From assembly GCA_041447175.1 (NCBI GenBank), contig CP166960.1, forward strand, positions 293,118-357,117: DNA of 64,000 nucleotides. Reading direction: 5' to 3'. Below the pieces are notes generated by a model. That model was not told where the DNA came from, ran no database searches, and worked only from the letters and a program-made list of their open reading frames with translations. Origin of the DNA: Candidatus Bathyarchaeia archaeon. GTDB taxonomy: Archaea; Thermoproteota; Bathyarchaeia; Bathyarchaeales; Bathycorpusculaceae. Each line of letters begins with the position of its first letter. The stretch's first letter is position 1. The position numbers and the translations under genes were made by a program. Positions 61,461-64,000 of the stretch are shown in pieces.

Positions 61461-62348
61461 ATGGACAAAAACTTGAGCGCCCAACCACCAAAATTGAAAG
61501 ACAAAACCGCACTTATTACAGGTGCTGGGCGGGGCATCGGTAAAGCTATTGCTCTGACTTTTGCCCATGAGGGCGCAAACGTTGTTGTCGTCTCCAGAAC
61601 AGTTTCAGAAGTTGAGAAAACCGCTAGTCAAATACGCGCTTTAGGTGGAAATGCCTTAAGTCTTCAGGTTGATATTTCCAAAAAAACCGACGTAGACAAA
61701 ATGGTGCATTCAACTCTTACCGAGTTTGGAACGATTGAAATTCTAGTTAACAATGCTGGCGTAATCGGTCCTATTGGTCCATTGGCTGAAAACCCTGTTG
61801 ATTCATGGATAGATACGATAAACGTGAACTTAATTGGGACGGTTTTATGTTGTAAATCTGTTTTGCCGGAAATGATAAAGCGAAACAAAGGCAAAATTAT
61901 TAACCTGTCTGGAGGTGGCGCTACTGGACCCAGACCCAATTTCTCCGCATACGCCGTCTCTAAAAGCGCCATAGTGGGCTTTACTGGCACTTTGGCACAG
62001 GAACTGACGCCATTCAATATTCAAGTAAACGCCATCGCTCCAGGTGCCATCTTTACTTATTTGCATGAGCAGGTATTGAATGCAGGTCCACGAGCAGGCA
62101 ACAACGAGTTAGCCGTCTCAAACGGTGCCAAACAAGAAACTGCCCGTTCTTTAGAGTCAGCCGCAGGATTAGCTGTGTTTTTGGCATCCGACGAGTCAGA
62201 CGGGCTTTCAGGGCGTCTAATAAGCGCGGTTTGGGATAATTGGTCGGCAATGACAAAGGAGAAAATCCATGTGATAATGTCTGGAGAACTGTATACCTTG
62301 CGGCGAATTGATGACGTTTTATTTGGTTCAAAAAAAGCCGTTGCTTAA
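61461..62348 (+). CDS. Classical short-chain dehydrogenase/reductase
   Basis: The protein has 295 aa. GAGRGIGKAIA cofactor loop near 20, NNAGVIGPIG, catalytic Ser and Y-x3-K (YAVSKSA). The start codon directly follows the previous stop. Likely a sugar or polyol reductase within the operon; substrate unknown. Confidence 0.85.
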   Translation: MDKNLSAQPPKLKDKTALITGAGRGIGKAIALTFAHEGANVVVVSRTVSEVEKTASQIRALGGNALSLQVDISKKTDVDKMVHSTLTEFGTIEILVNNAGVIGPIGPLAENPVDSWIDTINVNLIGTVLCCKSVLPEMIKRNKGKIINLSGGGATGPRPNFSAYAVSKSAIVGFTGTLAQELTPFNIQVNAIAPGAIFTYLHEQVLNAGPRAGNNELAVSNGAKQETARSLESAAGLAVFLASDESDGLSGRLISAVWDNWSAMTKEKIHVIMSGELYTLRRIDDVLFGSKKAVA

Positions 62349-62369
62349 TAGAGTGCAGATGAACGCGAA

Positions 62370-63374
62370 ATGAACGTTGGCATTATAGGTTGTGGCCTTC
62401 AAGGCTGGCGTAGGGCAAAAGCTGTACGGGAAAATGGCGACAAAATCATTGCAGTTGCAGACAGCGACCCGACAAAATCGAAAACTTTGGCTTTTGAATT
62501 TAATTGCTTTGTTGCAACTCGCTGGGAAGACATAGTAGCTAATCCTGAAGTGGAAATCGTTATAGTCTGTTCCCCAAATCATCTGCATGCCCCCATGAGC
62601 ATCACCGCTTTAGAAAACGGAAAACACGTTCTGTGCGAGAAACCTTTAGCACGAAACCAAAAAGAAGCGCAGTCAATGTTGGACGCCTCCACAAAAACTG
62701 GCGTCATCCTTAAGTGTGGATTTAACCTCCGCCATCACCCTGCTATTGTCCAAGTTAAAGAGTGGTTTGACCAAGGTGCCCTTGGCGAATTATCTTTTTT
62801 ACGTTGCAGATATGGAACATGCGGACGGTTGAGCTACGAAAAGGACTGGCGAGGTAATTCCAACTTGGCTGGCGGAGGAGAACTCTTGGATCAGGGAATT
62901 CATGTTCTGGACTTATTCCGCTGGTTTGGCGGTATTTTCAGTGAAGTTACAGGGTTTATAGCCACAAACTATTGGGCGGTCGCCCCACTGGAAGATAACG
63001 CATTCGCGCTTCTACGTACCCCTAACGGTCAAATTGCCGCCTTACATGTCAGTTGGACGCAATGGCGAAATCTTTTCTCTTTTGAAGTTTTTGGAAAAGA
63101 TGGTTATGCTCTAGCAGAAGGTCTTGGAGGGAGTTACGGTCCTGAGAAAGCAATTCTGGGTAAACGGTCCTTTACCAAGCCTTTTACCGAAGAAATTATT
63201 GATTTTCGAGGGGAAGACCCTTCCTGGAGAGAAGAATGGCGGGAACTCGTAAACGCAATAAAAGAGAATCGCGAACCTCTCGGAAGTGGCCTGGATGGTC
63301 TAGAAGCCTTGAAACTGGTTGAGGCAATCTACAAATCCAATCGAAAAACAGAGGCAACAGCATTTCATGCATGA
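62370..63374 (+). CDS. Gfo/Idh/MocA family NAD(P)-dependent oxidoreductase
   Basis: The protein has 334 aa. GIIGCGLQGWRRA NAD loop, catalytic EKPL (CEKPLARN) near 90, GGGELLDQGIHVLDL near 170 with the family His. Such enzymes oxidise or reduce nucleotide sugars at C3. The end overlaps the next gene by eight bases. Confidence 0.85.
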   Translation: MNVGIIGCGLQGWRRAKAVRENGDKIIAVADSDPTKSKTLAFEFNCFVATRWEDIVANPEVEIVIVCSPNHLHAPMSITALENGKHVLCEKPLARNQKEAQSMLDASTKTGVILKCGFNLRHHPAIVQVKEWFDQGALGELSFLRCRYGTCGRLSYEKDWRGNSNLAGGGELLDQGIHVLDLFRWFGGIFSEVTGFIATNYWAVAPLEDNAFALLRTPNGQIAALHVSWTQWRNLFSFEVFGKDGYALAEGLGGSYGPEKAILGKRSFTKPFTEEIIDFRGEDPSWREEWRELVNAIKENREPLGSGLDGLEALKLVEAIYKSNRKTEATAFHA

Positions 63375-64000
63375 ATCTTTTACGGTTGGTTTTCAAGAAG
63401 CAACTAACATTAGTGTTGCAATAATAGGTTTAGGCCATTGGGGCTTTAAGTGGATAAAAATCTTTGATGAATCTAAAGCATGCGTTAAGGCATGTTGCGA
63501 TATGAATGAGGATATCCTAAAAAAAGTTCGAATCCAAAGCCCCAAAGTAACCCCCTATCTTCAATATGAGGAAATGCTTAGGGGCGATTGCGTTGACGCC
63601 GTTTATGTTGCAACTCCTCCTTCTACTCATTACAAAATTGCACGAGAGTGCCTTTTGGCGAAGAAACATGTTTTTGTCGAAAAACCTTTGACAACCAGTT
63701 TTGTTCAAGGTTTAGAACTTGTTAAACTTGCCAAAGATGTGAACCGCGTTCTCATGGTGGGAAACACGTACATCTACAATAAAGCAATCCAAGAACTCAA
63801 ACGTTTAATCAATTTGGGCGAAATCGGCCCCTTACGGTACATCCATTCCTGGATGACAAACTCAATTGATATGTGGACAGGAAAAACCATAAGCAACTAC
63901 GCTGATGTTTTGTGGGACCTAGGTCCTCATCAGATTTCAATCGTAAATTACCTCATGGCTGCTGAGCCAAAGGCTGTCTCGGCAACCTGCACCCGTTCTA
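63367..64000 (+). CDS. Second Gfo/Idh/MocA oxidoreductase (3' end beyond window)
   Basis: ATG 63367 opens the frame ahead of the previous stop. Visible: VAIIGLGHWGFKW cofactor loop, VATPPSTHY, VEKPL catalytic Lys, VGNTYIYN and DLGPHQISI with the family His. About 211 residues are inside the window. The two neighbours of this family may act at successive steps on one sugar. Confidence 0.85.
   Translation, partial: MHESFTVGFQEATNISVAIIGLGHWGFKWIKIFDESKACVKACCDMNEDILKKVRIQSPKVTPYLQYEEMLRGDCVDAVYVATPPSTHYKIARECLLAKKHVFVEKPLTTSFVQGLELVKLAKDVNRVLMVGNTYIYNKAIQELKRLINLGEIGPLRYIHSWMTNSIDMWTGKTISNYADVLWDLGPHQISIVNYLMAAEPKAVSATCTRS

Noticed and set aside
1-64000. CRISPR array, transposase or prophage
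   Set aside because: I saw no regularly spaced repeats, no transposase or integrase motifs and no phage genes on either strand.

Overview
This window looks archaeal, most probably from a Bathyarchaeia-like (Thermoproteota) anaerobe; that placement is an inference. Supporting signs are a TrmY tRNA-pseudouridine methyltransferase, a short (332 aa) adenylosuccinate synthetase, regulators of the TrmB, HTH_10/Bat-like and DUF1724 families, TATA-box promoters about 25 bp upstream of starts, GGAGG/GGTGA ribosome sites, frequent TTG/GTG starts, and many secreted beta-propeller proteins with C-terminal PEF-type anchors. Hydroxylamine reductase (Hcp), many ferredoxins, an iron-sulfur flavoprotein and several radical SAM enzymes indicate anaerobic life.

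Layout. 0-3.2 kb: a secreted Gln/Cys-rich protein and a proton-type P-ATPase. 3.2-10.5 kb: a redox/radical SAM block with two SPASM enzymes, one HemN-like enzyme, an RnfD-like flavoprotein fused to an RnfC-like ferredoxin tail, and two unknown membrane proteins. 10.5-22 kb: kelch and other secreted propeller proteins, glyA, a Bat-like regulator, an Asp/Glu-racemase-superfamily enzyme and a PadR regulator. 22-31 kb: hcp, an iron-sulfur flavoprotein, a phosphodiesterase, a run of tiny Cys-rich zinc-ribbon-like genes, a RibD-C reductase, two small ribbon-helix-helix-like genes with matched promoters and operators, purA and an HtrA-like protease. 30.7-36 kb: three ferredoxins, a 40-aa Cys-rich peptide, ArsR and PadR regulators, and an hsp20-regulator operon. 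36-49 kb: giant PQQ-type propeller proteins, tRNA-Pro, UbiA, polysaccharide deacetylase, two copies of a structured RNA-like element, TrmB, trmY, thiL and an odd tRNA-Thr. 49-56 kb: a decayed zinc-ribbon gene, Rieske protein, LLM oxidoreductase, CPBP protease, methyltransferase and another propeller giant. 56-64 kb: a heptose-nucleotide operon (hddA-gmhA-small gene-gmhB-transaldolase-like-hddC-epimerase-SDR-two Gfo/Idh), probably making activated heptose for surface glycans.

The most interesting items are: (1) the duplicated element at 42577 and 43142, whose helices covary between copies and whose G-U pairs point to the + strand; (2) the twin ribbon-helix-helix-like genes at 27948 and 28132, with matched TATA-CCGTA-N3-TACGG promoters and an ACG where a start codon is expected; (3) a tRNA-Thr whose D/T-loop elbow bases are replaced on both sides; (4) the orphan RnfD-RnfC fusion; and (5) the archaeal heptose operon with an embedded 47-aa gene.
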